DNA from: Pachypanchax playfairii | Lineage: Eukaryota; Chordata; Actinopteri; Cyprinodontiformes; Aplocheilidae | Length of the DNA: 64,000 bases | Direction of reading: 5' to 3' | NCBI GenBank assembly: GCA_006937955.1 | Contig: SSNP01000017.1 | Span: forward strand, 3,996,974-4,060,973 | Shown: one piece after another, positions 50,280 through 60,773 of the stretch | Layout of the letters: every line of letters begins with the position of its first letter | Numbering within the stretch: the first letter of the stretch is position 1 | The notes under the pieces: generated by a model | Database searches by the model: none | Told to the model about the DNA's origin: nothing | Seen by the model: the letters and a program-made list of their open reading frames with translations, nothing else | Position numbers and translations under genes: made by a program

Positions 50280-51062
50280 GGAGATGGGCTATTGTCATGA
50301 GGGCATGTAGATTCATCACCTGCGTCTCCAGCAGGCAGTATTTCTACGGTGTGCTTTATGCATACCAGCACTGCTGGAGAAAGAGTCCTCGTGCACATGA
50401 GCACACAGGCAGACAGTGTTCTGCCGACACTTTAAACAGTATGCACACTAAATACGCCGCACAAAAGCCTCTCAACTGCAGTCATTTCTAGGCTAAAATA
50501 CTTTTTTTTTAGCAACCAGACTAATTTATTTACGAAAACGTTTTCTAATTATCCCCAAAAGAAACCAGTATGAATGAGAAAACGCCACTCAATGACACCA
50601 GACTGTGCAAACAAGACGCACGGCACCAGCTACCTTCCATGCATCCCTGGATCAGCTTGACAAGACATGGCCCAGCTGACTGAGCACACAGACAGGAGAC
50701 CACAGTCAACTTATCCCCAGTCTCATCATCTATCAGTCACTTCATTTCAAAAAGAGGGTGATATCCAAGTTGTCTCTGATACCAAAAAACTTGTGCAGGT
50801 GCAGCCGCATTCTGCTCTTCATAGCGCTGCACAACTTCCAGGCATTCCAACACACTTGGCTCTGACAGCAGACAACGGCAGCCGCGCTGCAGCCAAAACT
50901 GCGGCGCCAACACACATCGTTTTAAAGGAAAATCAACTCTCTTTGCACTGAATACACAACTTGCGCTCACGTGCGTAATGATTACAAATGATCTTTGCAC
51001 TTCACCCAGCCTCCACCTCCCAGCACACCACGCCCGTCTGTACAGCAACATCCAGTGCTCAC
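50280..51062 (-). other. Putative first intron and CpG-rich flank
   Basis: CpG density rises from about 50580 towards 51480. ORFs on both strands (94 codons plus at 50667-50951; the minus-strand 137-codon ORF spanning 51150-50737 that continues past the first-exon donor) are of the kind expected in GC-richer DNA. I see no second clear exon here beyond the one at 50202-50273. Confidence 0.3.
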
Positions 51063-51123
51063 CTTTGAAGACGCTTGCACAGAGGCTGTAGAGGATGAAA
51101 ATCAAGTGCTGCTTGAGCATCAT
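51063..51123 (-). CDS. Candidate first coding exon: signal peptide of a secreted or membrane protein
   Basis: On the minus strand, tandem ATGs at 51123 and 51120 open a 61-nt reading, MMLKQHLIFILYSLCASVFK plus one base. It then meets an AAAG/GTGAGC splice donor (intron starts at 51062) in phase 1. The h-region LIFILYSLCASVF is typical of a signal peptide, and phase-1 donors right after a signal peptide are typical of genes for extracellular-domain proteins. Third codon positions are mostly G/C. The upstream leader (51124 to about 51400) is CpG-rich with promoter elements. I do not recognise the protein from this N terminus. It could still be a chance ORF; the combination of start, hydrophobic core, donor and promoter is the best gene evidence in the window. 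Confidence 0.48.
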
Positions 51124-51480
51124 ATTCTCTTCTTTTTTTTTTTCTTTCACAAATTTACGTCAACGCTCCACACGCGCTGGACTCCTTCTTTTCTGTCTCT
51201 TTTCTCTCTCTCTCTTCTGTCAAAATGGACTTATCCAGCTGAACGGCGCAGCTTCGGACTGACCAGAGTTACATTGATGAACTCTGCTTTTTTTCGGAGA
51301 AGTCCCAGTGTATTTTTCGCAGATCAGGGGGGCAGTGATCACTGTAGTGAGGCAGGACGGCAGAGATGCTCGTCGGCAAAGTGCTGCTCCTGCTTTCCTT
51401 TATTGCCTTTCACTTTGACTCGCTGCAGAGAGCTAGAGTCCCGCCCACGCTTTTTGACTAATGAAGACGCTTCACCAATG
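51124..51480 (-). promoter_or_regulatory. CpG-rich promoter and 5' leader of the minus-strand candidate gene
   Basis: An inverted CCAAT box (CCAAT on plus at 51475-51479) and a GC box (GGGCGGG on minus at 51440-51446) lie about 320-360 bp upstream of the candidate start. No TATA box is evident, as is usual for CpG-rich promoters; a start site near 51400 is inferred. The leader contains a purine-rich stretch just before the ATGs, GACGT-type sequence near 51160, and a single upstream ATG at 51274 followed at once by TAA. Confidence 0.42.
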
Positions 51481-53272
51481 GAAAACACCTAGACATACTT
51501 CTGATCTCCTGTAAACAGTTATACTGTGTACACAGTTACTTTGTCATATCAGTGTCAAGAAGGGACAATAGTAACACTTAGATTAATGGAATTCAATGCA
51601 GGTGCATCTGCAGGATCATTGTTTTCCTGGTTTTATATTCAAAAAGCGTATTATATAATATAATGAGGGGCAGAATCTTTGAAAATATTGTATAAAGTTC
51701 TCAAAAGAATTTGTGATGATGACCTATAGTTCACGTTTTTTGATTGTGTTAGTCTTAGAATACACAAATCATCATCCCAAGGATTTAATGCATCAAAACA
51801 TAACCCCAGCCAGCAGAGATAAATTTACACTTTCAAACACTGTAAACATCAAACTCCAAAGTCAAATCCAACTCAAAACATAGCAGAGCTCATCATTAGA
51901 CTCCAAATAGCTGTTTCTGCACAATCAATATTTATCATGACTTGGAAAATGTTTACAGTATGAAGTAGATATAATTCTGATCCAACAAAAAGGACAGCAT
52001 GTAGTAAGAAAAGAAAGACCGTGCAGTGTGAAAAAGCTGGTGCTTTCCAGAGGTGGTGACCTGGTGTCTGGGTGCATGTCAGGAATCAGTGCACATACAC
52101 AGGGGAGGTTAATGGGCTCCTGGACATCCTTCTTCCTTCAAAGGTTCCCACGAGGCACACTGAGATGAGTGTGTCCATCCCTAAAGACACAGGTGTGTGT
52201 GCGAGTGTCTGTGTGTGTGTGTTGGGGAGTTCAAAGCTGATCGCAAGGATTTTACACATGGTTTAACATTCTGCTGGGGGAATTTGGTTCAATTTTGCAC
52301 AGTGGTCTTCCACGCCACTCCCACTTCAAATCAAACTGCTGACCCAACCATACCACCTGAGAGAAGATGTGGTGCTGAAAATATAGGCCAGGCTTCGACA
52401 CCCCTAGGCTCCTCATAGGTGATATGAAACATGTCCAATACTCATCGTCCAAACAAACAGTTGGGTCATTGATTTTTATAGCCATAGAAATGTGTATCCA
52501 GTGTATTAGAGCATGTCGTAATCAATTATGCTTTTAATCAGAAAGGGTTGAACAGGATCTTTTTATTTAGATGCGCTTTTATTCAGTGACGATGCTGATG
52601 CTGCGTTTTAGCCTTTTAACTTTGAATCATGCATATACATCTCAAATCCCAGTGGAGCTGTTGATGCCTTTCTGAACTGTAAACCTTGAAGGACTGAGTG
52701 CTCTTGTGTGACATACATTCTCTTTACAACTCATTTATAATTCGAAGCAGAACTATACAAAGCCAATTACCATGAGGATGGGGGTAAAGAATCAATCCCA
52801 TGTGTCCTGAAGGTCAGTTTCTCGTCATTTCATTAGATCTTTGAGGGTAGAATTCTACTCATGCTCCTTTTTAACAGCGAGAGTTTATTGACCATGTGAG
52901 TTCAGCAGAAAAGCACGGGCTGCTGACACAGATCTGAAATGCAGAGGAACACGTTCCCCCTTTGTATACGTCTCCAGGGCATTTTATTGCATTGCATTCT
53001 GTTCTTTGTATCATTTAAAATGCCCAGATGTGCATAGCATCAGATTTAACAAGGTTACACTTGAGAATCTTAACTACCTGTTATGACAACAAACAAAATA
53101 AAGTTTTTTTCAAGCCTGTAAAATTCACAAAATAACTGAAAACAAACAGATGAAACGACTGACTCACTGATACGCATTAACCCATCACTTAAAACATTTT
53201 ATCCCCCTCAGTAATCAACATACAAAGAGCAGGTGCACCTTTTACACAGTTTATCATAGAATATACACACCT
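51481..53272. other. AT-rich non-coding DNA with a short (GT) run
   Basis: A GTGTGTGCGAGTGTCTGTGTGTGTGT-like imperfect run lies near 52193-52223. ORFs 52072-52266 and 52197-52418 (plus) and 52485-52252 (minus) overlap and show no motif. No gene recognised upstream of the candidate promoter. Confidence 0.5.
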
Positions 53273-53596
53273 GGGGCTGCATGGTGGTTCCGTTAGCATT
53301 GCAACAAGAAGGTGCAGGGTTTGTTTCTATGCCAGGACCTTCCTGAGTCGAGTTTGTTGGTTCTTCTTGCACATATTGTGGAAAAACATTATAGATTCAG
53401 TGAAAATTCTGGGTTGTTCCGAGGTGTAAGTGTGTGAATGGTTGTTTGACTCTATGTAGCTCTGTGATGGACTGGTGACCTGTCCTGAATGTACCCCTGG
53501 CTCTCACCCAACGACAGCTGCAGACAGGCACCAGCTATTCACAAGCCTGAACCAAAACAAGTGGTTATAGAAAACAGATGAATGGATGGATGGATA
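53273..53596 (+). repeat. GGAT-tail-family interspersed repeat, plus orientation
   Basis: Opens ggggctgcatggtggttccg, continues through aacaagaaggtgcagggttt (a degraded B-box region), gtgtgaatggttgtttgact and tgatggactggtgacctgtc, and ends in the GGAT tail aatggatggatggata. This is the full-order counterpart of 42181-42494, in the opposite orientation. The tRNA-like head suggests Pol III ancestry, but that is inference from the family pattern. No coding capacity. Confidence 0.75.
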
Positions 53597-54899
53597 TAAA
53601 TTCTGATAAACAGAATGCCCTATTTAAACGATTAACTGGTAAACACTGGATCAAGAGACAGCCTGATCTATTCTGTTTCTCATGTAACACATCAGTGCAC
53701 TACACAACAAAATAAAAGATAAAGGATTTAAAATTTTCAATAGAATTTGGTAAATGAAATTTCATAATCCAATCTGTCAGGCACATACATGCTTTTTTTT
53801 CTTGTCAATGTTCCACTGGGAAATAACAGCTGCTCTCTCAAGCTTTGTAAAGTCTGAAATTGGACGGTGTGCTGAGAGCGTTATGTGCTTCTTGGATTTT
53901 TTTTCTTACCCCAGGAGCAATATTTGTTATTGATGGCGAGTGGGAATACAATTCCATCTGTTTATTGCCTTATTCATGGGACACTGCAAGTCAGCACTCT
54001 ATGAAAATGTCTTTATATCTGGTTAAATTAGAAATAATCACTCAGATATTTTGTCTGGAGATGTATACCATGTCCTGAACTACTGTTTTCCAGTAAAAAG
54101 GGAGAAAAGGCTGGACTAATCTTATCAAGTGTCAATATTAATAAATGTTGCTCTTCCAAAAAGCAGGAAAATTAAAAATACTGTAGCCATGCACAAAGAG
54201 TCTTAACCTTAAATAAGCAAAAATAGACAACATTTAATTTGCTTTTCCCTGTATGTTAATTGAAATTAATGAAACAAATTACAATGAGTGAATTTAGATT
54301 TACCTGAGCAGTGATGTGGTGGTTAACAGAGGCAACTTACAGAAAGAAGGTTCTTGTTTGGAACGGAAAGACAAACTCTGATAAGTATTCACAGTACAGG
54401 CTGCAGTGGGCTTATAGCCAACCTAACTTCAGGAACATCTTTTCTCACATATCTGAAACAGTGGATGACACAAAATCAACTTTATGATGTATAAAGATGT
54501 TTTCCAGTCAACTTGGCCGGATGAAACATGTTTGAGAACACCTGTTTCCTTATTTTAAATCATATTAAGCCTTAAATGATCAGTGTTGTTTTAAACTGCT
54601 GAAAGAATTCAACAGTAATATGATACATAATGAGTTCTGAGGGTTTTTATTACTACAATAAAAATAGAAACTTTTGCACATGTTATTGTTAACTGGAATA
54701 TTTTAGCTGTGTGTCTTGTGTCATGAAACAACTTGTTGAAACTTTGAATGATTTACATTCAGTGGAACTTGACTTTAGTTTCAGATTTCTTTTAAAAAAT
54801 GAGTCATTTTTTGCTCAGGACAGATGTGTGGTAATTACTCCAGTGTTAAGGCACAGCATCAGGAGTACAATAAGCTATAGCTGAGTTAAAAACAGTATT
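53597..54899. other. AT-rich non-coding DNA
   Basis: One 72-codon plus-strand ORF (53860-54078) with no motif. No gene or named repeat recognised. Confidence 0.5.
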
Positions 54900-55400
54900 T
54901 TGTTGTAAAAACAAAGGACGTTTCCAAGGGCACCAATCATCTCGCAGGAACAAGTGCATATTCACCCCCCATTCATAATGATACAGACAAAACTTAATAC
55001 CCTACATAGAGTCAGGTGCTTGGTATTAGCGCTCACATTGATGATCGCACACAGCAGCTGGTGTTCTCACAGACCACTGCATAGAAAATGGGCTGATTTC
55101 AGGATTTAGCTGCCTGTGGTAGAATTTTGCCTTGGCAATTATCTGGGCCAGAATCCCTTGGTTATGGAATTTCATGAGGACAAAAAAAAAAGAGGTTTGA
55201 AGCCCCGAGTCTGTGATTCATTAACATGATGTTGGTAAAGCTAATTATGCTGCTTTATTGTTTGCGTTGAACTGAAGAATTAACTGGCGGTAATCACGAT
55301 CTTTTCAAGCCCGGAATATAATGTGTCACTTTAAACATTAACCTAATGGAAATATGTGCACCAAATGAGCTAAATGTTCATTTTTACAAAGGCCTAAATG
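54900..55400. other. Possible conserved non-coding element
   Basis: About 500 bp of complex, ORF-poor sequence with homeodomain-type cores (gctaattatgctg near 55239, aattaactggcgg near 55278, ggtaatcacg near 55291) and CAGGTG/CAGCTG-type E-boxes. It is among the more enhancer-like stretches by eye. Conservation is not demonstrated. Confidence 0.3.
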
Positions 55401-57407
55401 TTGTTCATTTCATATCAGTAAAATCTATGACTGTGTTGCATTAAAAACATAAACAGTATATTTTTTATCAGGAAGCGGGGAATGATGGTGCCACATCTGG
55501 CAGGGAAAGAGTGAAATACAAGTTGTAGTGACACGGCACATAACTTTTTTTTCCCTCAATTGTTACAAGAACTTTTGAAGTATGGATAGCTGTATTATTT
55601 AGAAAATTAGGATGGTAGTGTCTCAGAGCTCATCAGCACTCTCAGCACCTCCTTTGCTTATCTTTGCATAACTACACATCCTGGTCATGTTTCCTTTCTC
55701 CTCCTGACCATCTGTTCCCTGCTGCCAATCTTCTGAGCATGCCAGCTTCTGCCTCGACGGCCCCTCCCCACTCAGCAAATCTCGGTATTGATATCATATT
55801 TTCCTCTCCATTTCTTTCTCAGATGAAGAATAGTCAGAAGTTTGACAAACCTGCCAAACTAAAGACTGTGGTTGTGTGGTAAACAGTTTAGGAACTTATT
55901 AAGTTTAAATTAAATTGAACATTTTGCTTTTTCAGAAACTGGGAATAAGCTTTATTTTGATTTGGTATAATAAGACAATGAATATAATGAAAAAACTATA
56001 ATTAGCATTGAGAAATGTAAGAAAAAGTCAGACTTTCATCTTTGTCATGCTTTGTTGCCGACTTTTATTAGAAAGTCTTTTGAAACACAAATCTGCAGTA
56101 AAATTAAAAAGGTTCTGTTTTCTTTGATTTAGTTATTTTGTTGTTGTTGTTTTTCTGTGATGCATTCTAACAGAAGGGACACAAATTGTGACACCAGCAG
56201 TAGTAAAAAAAATATTTTTTACATTTCTGTCAGTGTTTTTATTTTTAAACTAAACTTTACTTTCTCTCAAAACCATTCAAATAAAAAAAAAAACAACAAA
56301 AAAGCAGAATCATGTTGCATGAGCTCAGCAATAACTTTCACAATCACATTAATCTTCAGCTAAATATGGGTCACACAATGGAGCAGACTGCATGTAGTTA
56401 TATTTAAAATTTGACCTCATGGTCTCCTAAAGCTTAAACTTGTATAAAACTGTACCTGGTCCTCGGCAGGCTTTTACACTCTTTACTTCATCCTGGAGCC
56501 GAAGGCTGGCATCCACTCCTGGTGAGCTCGCCTCAGGCTTTAAGGGAATGACTAATACATTCTTTGCAAACCATTGAAAGACTGCTGTAAAACTGAGGTC
56601 TTCTTAAAATGTATCATGCTGATCATTAGTGTTTGCAAATCTTATCATGGGGTTTTGAAAAGGGTTTCCTTGAGTTTGCTAAATACAAGCATCAGACATC
56701 TAGTAATTAGCACCGAGAGAAATAAAAATAAAAAAATAAAATAAACTTTAAAAGACTTGTTTTGAAGAAAAAGTGAAATTCCACCCATACATTATGCATA
56801 ACTTATGCATAATTCATTTATAAATAAAAATTTAATCAAGGAAACATGATGGCTGAGATACACGCAATTACAAGCTTTGCTCACATCAAAGTAAAATAAA
56901 CTGCTATAAATAAGTGATGGTATGTAAGGAAACATATTCCGGCAAACAGATGCTGCTTAAAAATACAGATTTTTGTAATAAAGTTTCTGGTCAGTTTAAG
57001 ACTGTTTATTTACAAATGTCTACTCGTAGATAGAGTTTGAAAATGCACTTCTATTTTTGATAGTTAATATTTTAGACGCGTCTCTCCTATTGAATCTCAG
57101 ACAAAATGATTAATATGCTGTTGCACTGCATTTATATACTTTTTGCAGCACTGACACATGAATAAAATTATACACGGGAGGAAGCAATGCACTCAGAAGA
57201 AGAGGTTGGATTATTCCTTGGATAAAATGACTTAAAATGACAAACTTCACCTTCCAGTTTCCAGTTGAAGCATATTTTTGGCATCTATTAAATTAAAGAT
57301 ACTAAAAAACGTAATACTCTACTGCTGCACAGTTCCTTTCATCTTTCAAATCTCAATGTTCCATTTACAATTTTCCTCATTTCACTTTTACAAAGACATC
57401 TGGTTTA
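55401..57407. other. AT-rich non-coding DNA
   Basis: ORFs at 55664-55882 and 56157-56363 (plus) show no motif. A/T tracts are frequent (56280-56303, 56721-56749). No named repeat. Confidence 0.5.
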
Positions 57408-57447
57408 GAGGTGAATTAGCCTTTTCAGCTGATGGCTAATTCACCTC
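57408..57447. repeat. Perfect 14-bp inverted repeat around an E-box
   Basis: Arms GAGGTGAATTAGCC (57408-57421) and GGCTAATTCACCTC (57434-57447) are exact reverse complements, separated by a 12-nt loop that contains CAGCTG (57426-57431). Each arm contains a TAATT/AATTA homeodomain-type core. No target-site duplication or transposon ends are visible around it, so it is not obviously a MITE. Confidence 0.9.
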
Positions 57448-59665
57448 CAGAGTCTATTAGCCTGGTGCACTACCTGCTGTTTCTCAAACTGTGCTGTTAA
57501 TTTTAGATGGCTCTCTGGTTGCTGTAAAACAAGGTGAACCACAAAAACAAAAGCATACTTAACTAAAACTTGCTTTTTCATGATTCAGTCTCTGGATTTT
57601 AGTAACATTTAAATACCTATTTTTTGTTAATTGCATTAATTTATTTTCTCAACATTGAAGAAATTTGTAGAAAAATATACATTTTCTCTTGGTTTCACCA
57701 TTACAAGATTAAAAGTAAAAACAAACATGATTAGTTTACCTGTGATTTCTGAAGCGCTCGTTTCCCTGATGAATATTCCAAAACTGTTGCTCAAAAAACC
57801 TTTTGATTCTTTTATTTTGACACATTTCATATGCTCTTAAAAGTTGTCAGATTTTCACAGATTTCTTCAAATGAAATGTCGGCATGTCAAAAATCAAACC
57901 AATTTCATTATGGTTCTATTGCTGCCTGTTAAATTTGAGAAGAAATTGGCTCGACAAGGAGAATCCATTATGTGCAGGGTTAAAGTTTTACATCAAAAAA
58001 AGCTGTGTTTCTCCAACCACGTAGTGCAAACATGTGCACCTTGTCATTTCATCAAAAGCCTTGCTAATTATCCAGATATGCTTTCTTCCTGTTTCTGCAG
58101 AGTGGCATTCTTCATGATACTGACCTTTATGAACACTCTGTTTTCTGTGAGTTACCAGTTTCCTGTTTTTGCTGCTGTTTATTCATTCACTTATTTATTT
58201 ATTTTGAACTTACACCCTAGAAATAAAACACACACTGCATTACTCTGACTGAATCTTACTGATATTAGAAATCTGTGCTTCTGTACATGCCGTGATAAAT
58301 CTAATTATCCTGTATAGCAACGCCCGCTGCATTACAATTACATTACGTTACATTACATTACAATTGGAAGGTGGTGAGTCTGATTGCAGCAGCTCTTTCT
58401 GCAGTCAAATAGATCTGTGAAATCTATTTCTCCTTGCATGTTTGCTCTTGTTTGCAATAATTACAACCTCCACCCCAAACAGGCATGATAAACACCTCCT
58501 GATTTGGAAGTGTTTGTTCAGATCGGCAGGACCTGCTGCTTGTCTTGCTGTTTATAAACCGTGGAAAATCTACAGGGATTACACAGGCTCATCACCATCT
58601 GTGGCATTACTCCAGAGCAGGTCTGCAATGAGAAGAGTCCTATCAGGACGCTGAGAGGGGGAGGCACAAGCAGACTGACACATTATGGTCTGCTCTCACC
58701 TCATCTGCAGAACAATGTCATCAGCATTATGGGCTGTTAGCAAGGACACGTATACACACAAACACAAGCGCACATGCACACAACACACAAATACACACGT
58801 AACATGTTTCTCTGGATCGCCTTATACAGAAGATGTTTGATTTATTCTTGTTCAGTGTCAAATCCTGCTGTTCTCCGTGATGAAAAACATACCAAATGTT
58901 TTAAAACGCCATAGTGTGTTTTATCAAAACCGCTTGTTATTTTCAAACAATTGTCACATGGAAGAATTTTTTTTTATCTGAAGTTAACAAAACAGCTTGA
59001 TTGACTGTTGATTGACAGCTGTCTCCAATCTGAGTCAATATGACTGACAAACTCTGTCGGCACATCTGACAGTGGCAACATCTGACAATGACAACCTTGG
59101 TGAAATTTTTAAAAACTGACAATAATACACTGAGTGTCAAGACTTAATGTGTTTCACTAAGGTATGAAAGTTGGCTCTTTTAATAAACGTATGTTTTATT
59201 TAGGCCAGTGACAGATGTTTACCTATGAATAGGCCAACATCCATGTCTACAACAAATGCATGATAATGGAATGAAAATGTAGCATTGAAGGTTTGTCTTA
59301 TCTGAAGATGGTGTGTTGATGTTACAGATAAAAGAAATTTTAAAACCCATTAAACTGTGATTGCAAAGAAATTATAGATAAACCTTTCAGCTACAATATA
59401 TCAGCAATCTAAACTGGAGATTCCCCCAAAATCAAACCTTTTTTATTCATTGTTCATTAATGATCATTATATTTTGATTTTTTTTTTATCCCTGTGATTT
59501 GATGCAACATGAGTAAAGCTAAAGTGACACAAACTGGCTGTGAAAACATAAAATAAAGCTGTTAATCAGACAAAGAACAACTAAATGTTTGAGTCTGCAT
59601 GTATTGGGGATAGAAAGGAGGGAGAAAGGAAATCAGATACAATTAGTGAGTTTGAAATGAGATAA
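57448..59665. other. AT-rich non-coding DNA with minor repeats
   Basis: An ATTAC-type stutter lies near 58333-58370 (attacaattacattacgtta and onward). An imperfect CA-rich stretch lies at 58746-58800. A 134-codon plus-strand reading (57844-58248) has no ATG at its start, overlaps opposite-strand frames and has no motif; chance is likely. Confidence 0.5.
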
Positions 59666-60056
59666 CATCCATCCATCCATCTTCTTCTGCTTATCTTAGT
59701 CAGGTTACAAAGGGCAGTAGGTTCAGGAGGGAAACTCGGACATCCTTCACCCCAGTGAAACTGTCCAACTCCTTCTGGGGGAACCCCAGATGTTACCAGG
59801 CCAGAGAGGAGATATAGTTCCTCCAGAGAATTTTGGGTCTGTCTGGGGGTTTCCTCCCAGTGGGACGTGCCTGGAAAACCCCCATGAGGAGGCAACAAGG
59901 AAGCATCCTAATCAGCTGACCTCATCTGACTTCTTTCAATGTGGAGGAGCAGCTGCTACTTCAAGCTCCACTCAGATGACGGAGCTCCTGACTTTATCTT
60001 TAAGGCTGAGCCCATCCACGCTACAGGGGAAACTCATTACAGCTGCTTGTATCTGC
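59666..60056 (-). pseudogene. RTE/Rex3-type LINE, C-terminal and 3' end fragment
   Basis: On the minus strand the sequence resembles the C-terminal coding end of fish RTE LINEs: RYKQL near 60056, a degraded SLKDKV segment, LRSADEV-type remnants and pieces of the GRRPRGRPRTRWRDY-to-PPEELDEV tail read across frameshifts (for example gttcccccagaaggagttgg read in reverse near 59783). It then ends in a GATG/GGAT-type tail at 59666-59681, as RTE elements do. Everything upstream (endonuclease and reverse transcriptase) is absent, so it is a typical 5'-truncated dead copy. The 105-codon minus-strand ORF here is out of frame with the original protein. Confidence 0.75.
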
Positions 60057-60115
60057 TTTGAAAATGTGCATGAAACACAATCAAAACTAAAACAATGTTT
60101 TAATATTTAAATTTT

Positions 60116-60545
60116 GTTAAAAGCCAAAGAAAAGAGGTGGCTTTAAGTGCCGTTTTAAAAGTTTCCAAACGCAGAATCTAATGTGTGATGTAAGCTGTTC
60201 CATAGTTTAAGTGCAGTTATTGCAAAAGCAGCTCTCCTTTTGTTTTTAACTTGTATTTAGGAACATCCAACAGCAGATCAGCTGACCTCAGAGATCTCCT
60301 GGGCTGGTAAACATTCAGAAGCTCAGCAAGGTACAGAGGAGAACACCACTTAGAACCTTAAAAACAAGCAACATGATTTAAAATTTGTACCTAAAAGGGA
60401 CTGGAAGCTAGTGCAGAGCAGAAAGAACAGGAGGGATGTGGCCTGTCTTCTTTGTGCCAGTCAGCAAACGAGCTGCAGAGTTCTGAACCAGCTGCAGATG
60501 TTGCAAAGAGGAATGATCCAACCAAACATAAAGACTTTATCTAAT
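60116..60545. mobile_element. LINE-type teleost interspersed repeat fragment
   Basis: Segment order aagccaaagaaaagaggtgg, gtaagctgttccatagttta, gatcagctgacctcagagat, gggactggaagctagtgcag, gggatgtggcctgtcttctt and gcagagttctgaaccagctg is characteristic of a long fish interspersed repeat. The fragment at 15574-15960 holds the corresponding first part (its gggcattccacagatttgga matches ctgttccatagtttaa here in position). No coding capacity. The family name is not certain. Confidence 0.6.
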
Positions 60546-60633
60546 ATGGCTTTGTATAGTGTTGTTTCAGGGGTGGGTTGATTTTGTAAAGTTAAGAATT
60601 TTATAGCATAAGTATCAACACTTTAGCCTGTGT
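60546..60633. other. Short linker between repeats
   Basis: About 90 bp of AT-rich sequence between the LINE-type fragment and the (GGAT)n array; it may belong to either. Confidence 0.4.
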
Positions 60634-60773
60634 GATGGATGGATGGATGGATGGATGGATGGATGGATGGATGGATGGATGGATGGATGGATGGATGGAT
60701 GGATGGATGGATGGATGGATGGATGGATGGATGGATGGATGGATGGATGGATGGATGGATGGATGGATGGATG
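60634..60773. repeat. (GGAT)n tetranucleotide array
   Basis: 140 bp, 35 units, with no interruption seen. It gives a meaningless HPSI repeat in one frame of an 82-codon minus-strand ORF. Such tails are found on RTE-type LINEs and on the GGAT-family repeat, so it may be an expanded retroelement tail. Confidence 0.97.

Noticed and set aside
51366..51461. Plus-strand 31-codon ORF starting MLVGKVLLLLSF, signal-peptide-like
   Set aside because: It stops after 31 codons, has no donor, and lies within the minus-strand leader; leucine-rich starts are common by chance.
50995..51492. 165-codon plus-strand ORF, the longest in the window
   Set aside because: It runs antisense through the candidate promoter and first exon, contains poly(F) from a T tract, has no domain, and its length is explained by the GC-richer composition.
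57844..58248. 134-codon plus-strand reading
   Set aside because: It has no ATG at the start, no domain and no splice context, and its composition is that of AT-rich DNA.
59581..59898. 105-codon minus-strand ORF in the RTE fragment
   Set aside because: It is out of frame with the original LINE protein, so it is only a frame left by decay.
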